Shown here piece after piece: positions 5,879-7,011 of a DNA stretch of 7,011 bases (position 1 is its first letter; every line of letters starts with the position of its first letter). Source of the DNA: SAR202 cluster bacterium. GTDB lineage: Bacteria; Chloroflexota; Dehalococcoidia; Lucifugimonadales; JASMAO01. Both the position numbers and the translations under genes were made by a program. Location of the stretch: positions 1-7,011 of the forward strand of contig JASMAO010000180.1 in NCBI GenBank assembly GCA_030754315.1. Reading direction: 5' to 3'. The notes below the pieces were generated by a model, which was given only the letters and a program-made list of their open reading frames with translations, did no database searches and was not told where the DNA came from.

Positions 5879-6153
5879 CTCTAGTCTATCAGTTCGGACT
5901 TTGGGCCAAATCTTCAGTCGTGCTACCATTGTTTAGTTTGGCTACTTAACAACGCACGATTGCATTTATTTCCCAGATCAACCCTGACCCGTCATCCAAG
6001 TTATTAATGGGGACAGATAGCGAAGCATAAACCTAATTTCACCAAGAGTCTTCTCGAATTGGGGAGGCTTCTGACGTTTCTGAGAACCGAAAAATATGCC
6101 TGTGATAGCATGTCCTAAGTCAGGAGACCTATTATCATTGTGAGGAACGATTA
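5879..6153 (+). other. 275-base spacer between rsmI and metG
   Basis: No gene is supported here. A minus-strand frame at 5978-6232 overlaps the metG start and resembles nothing. Nested dyads are visible: GAAGC (6022-6026) with GCTTC (6067-6071) enclosing CCAAGAG (6042-6048) paired with CTC-GAA-TTGG (6053-6062), where GAA is bulged. I could not find T-box (GGUGGNACCGCG) or SAM-riboswitch hallmarks. A poor promoter-like pair, CTGACG (6071-6076) and TATGCC (6095-6100), lies downstream of the dyad. Confidence 0.4.
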
Positions 6154-7011
6154 GTGCCTGAGCGCATTCTCGTAGCGGTTGCATGGCCGTACGCCAATGG
6201 TTCAATTCACCTTGGCCAGGCTGCTGGCGCATACCTGCCAGCCGATATTTTCGCCAGATACCACAGACTCAAAGGTAACGACGTCGCAATGGTTTCGGGT
6301 AGCGATTCTCATGGGACACCTGTCACACTGGCGGCCGAGAATCGCGGCGTTTCCGCGGAGGTCGTCGTCGAGGAATACCATGCCGAGTTTTTAGACAACT
6401 GGAGACGATTGGGAATCAGCTTCGATTTATTCACCTCTACCCATACAGAAAATCATCACGCAGTAGCCCAGGATGTGTTCCTGCGGCTGCTGAAAAATGG
6501 GTACATTTACAAAGACGCCATGTCACAACCGTACTGCGAAAAGGACAGTCGTTTTCTAGCTGACAGATACGTGGGAGGCAGATGTCCTCACTGTAACTTC
6601 GATGGTGCGCGCGGTGACCAATGCGATAACTGCGGTCGAACCCTAGATCCTGAAGATCTCATAGGCATGACCTGCCGTCTCTGTGGGTCACCCCCCGTTA
6701 TACGTGAGACTGAACACTTCTTTCTGAAACTTAGCGCTTTTGAAAGCAAGCTGCTTGAGTGGGCTCGCAAGCAAACACATTGGCGAGCTAACGTTGCCAA
6801 TTTCACAGTGAGTTATCTCGAAGGCGGCCTCCACGATCGTGCCATAACACGAGACATAGAATGGGGAATACCCGTACCACTCGATGGGTATGACGGGAAA
6901 CGAATCTACGTCTGGTTCGAAGCAGTGATAGGTTATTTGTCCGCTACCAAAGAATGGGGCGCAGCGATGGGGGACGAAAATAGGTGGAGGGATTTCTGGC
7001 AAAAAGAATGC
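6154..7011 (+). CDS. metG: Methionyl-tRNA synthetase, N-terminal part (3' end outside window)
   Basis: This class I aminoacyl-tRNA synthetase charges tRNA-Met. The first 286 codons are visible, with no stop up to the right edge. The start is GTG 6154, with GAGGAA (6142-6147) about 7 bases upstream. The N-terminus runs into AWPYANGSIHLGQ (10-22), where the HIGH nucleotide-binding signature reads HLGQ (19-22). AGAYLPADIFARYHRL (24-39) and VSGSDSHGTPV (47-57) follow. The connective zinc region has three CXXC pairs, C144/C147, C157/C160 and C174/C177. RETEHFFLKLS (184-194) comes next, then the active-site segment RDIEWGIPVPL (233-243) and YVWFEAVIGYLSA (252-264). The family commonly has Asp where Glu256 stands. 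The KMSKS loop and the anticodon-binding domain lie beyond the window. The three-CXXC zinc region and PYANG-type start suggest the larger-knuckle MetRS branch. Pairing with rsmI is a plausible translation-gene neighbourhood. Confidence 0.95.
   Translation, partial: MPERILVAVAWPYANGSIHLGQAAGAYLPADIFARYHRLKGNDVAMVSGSDSHGTPVTLAAENRGVSAEVVVEEYHAEFLDNWRRLGISFDLFTSTHTENHHAVAQDVFLRLLKNGYIYKDAMSQPYCEKDSRFLADRYVGGRCPHCNFDGARGDQCDNCGRTLDPEDLIGMTCRLCGSPPVIRETEHFFLKLSAFESKLLEWARKQTHWRANVANFTVSYLEGGLHDRAITRDIEWGIPVPLDGYDGKRIYVWFEAVIGYLSATKEWGAAMGDENRWRDFWQKEC

Noticed and set aside
5978..6232. 84-codon minus-strand ORF over the metG start
   Set aside because: It overlaps the well-supported metG start on the opposite strand and shows no family resemblance.

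Overview
This window is an ordinary-looking bacterial chromosomal segment in which every supported gene is on the plus strand. The base composition is near half GC, starts are mixed (ATG, GTG, TTG), and most genes have good Shine-Dalgarno sites. The order trpE-G-D-C-F, later followed by rsmI and metG, together with the flavour of the proteins (a MetG reading HLGQ-AAGAYLPADIFARY, a TrpF reading GFVFVPGVRR), suggests an uncultured Chloroflexota lineage of the Dehalococcoidia/SAR202 kind. That placement is an inference from remembered family resemblance, not a search result. I see no insertion sequence, phage gene, CRISPR array, tRNA or rRNA.

Region 1 (1-3767) is a tryptophan biosynthesis operon. 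It holds the C-terminal end of anthranilate synthase component I (trpE, cut by the window edge), the glutaminase component II (trpG), anthranilate phosphoribosyltransferase (trpD), indole-3-glycerol-phosphate synthase (trpC) and phosphoribosylanthranilate isomerase (trpF). Together they carry chorismate to indole-3-glycerol phosphate. The last step, tryptophan synthase (trpBA), is not encoded here: trpF is followed by a 135-base gap and then unrelated genes. trpC and trpF overlap by a TTGA junction, while trpE and trpG are separated by 184 bases that contain a hairpin and a possible 12-codon mini-ORF ending in a Trp codon.

Region 2 (3768-4695) has a candidate promoter with a perfect TTGACA box, then two small genes: a VOC/glyoxalase-fold metalloprotein of unknown substrate and a HIT-family (HinT-like) zinc-containing nucleotide hydrolase.

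Region 3 (4696-7011) begins with a 337-base stretch with no convincing gene, followed by rsmI (16S rRNA C1402 2'-O-methyltransferase), a 275-base spacer with weak dyad structure, and the first 286 codons of methionyl-tRNA synthetase (metG), which runs off the right edge. These two are translation housekeeping genes.

Nothing here amounts to an undescribed system. The items most worth a second look are the trpE-trpG intergenic leader, the HLGQ variant of the MetRS HIGH motif, and the apparent absence of trpBA from the end of the operon.
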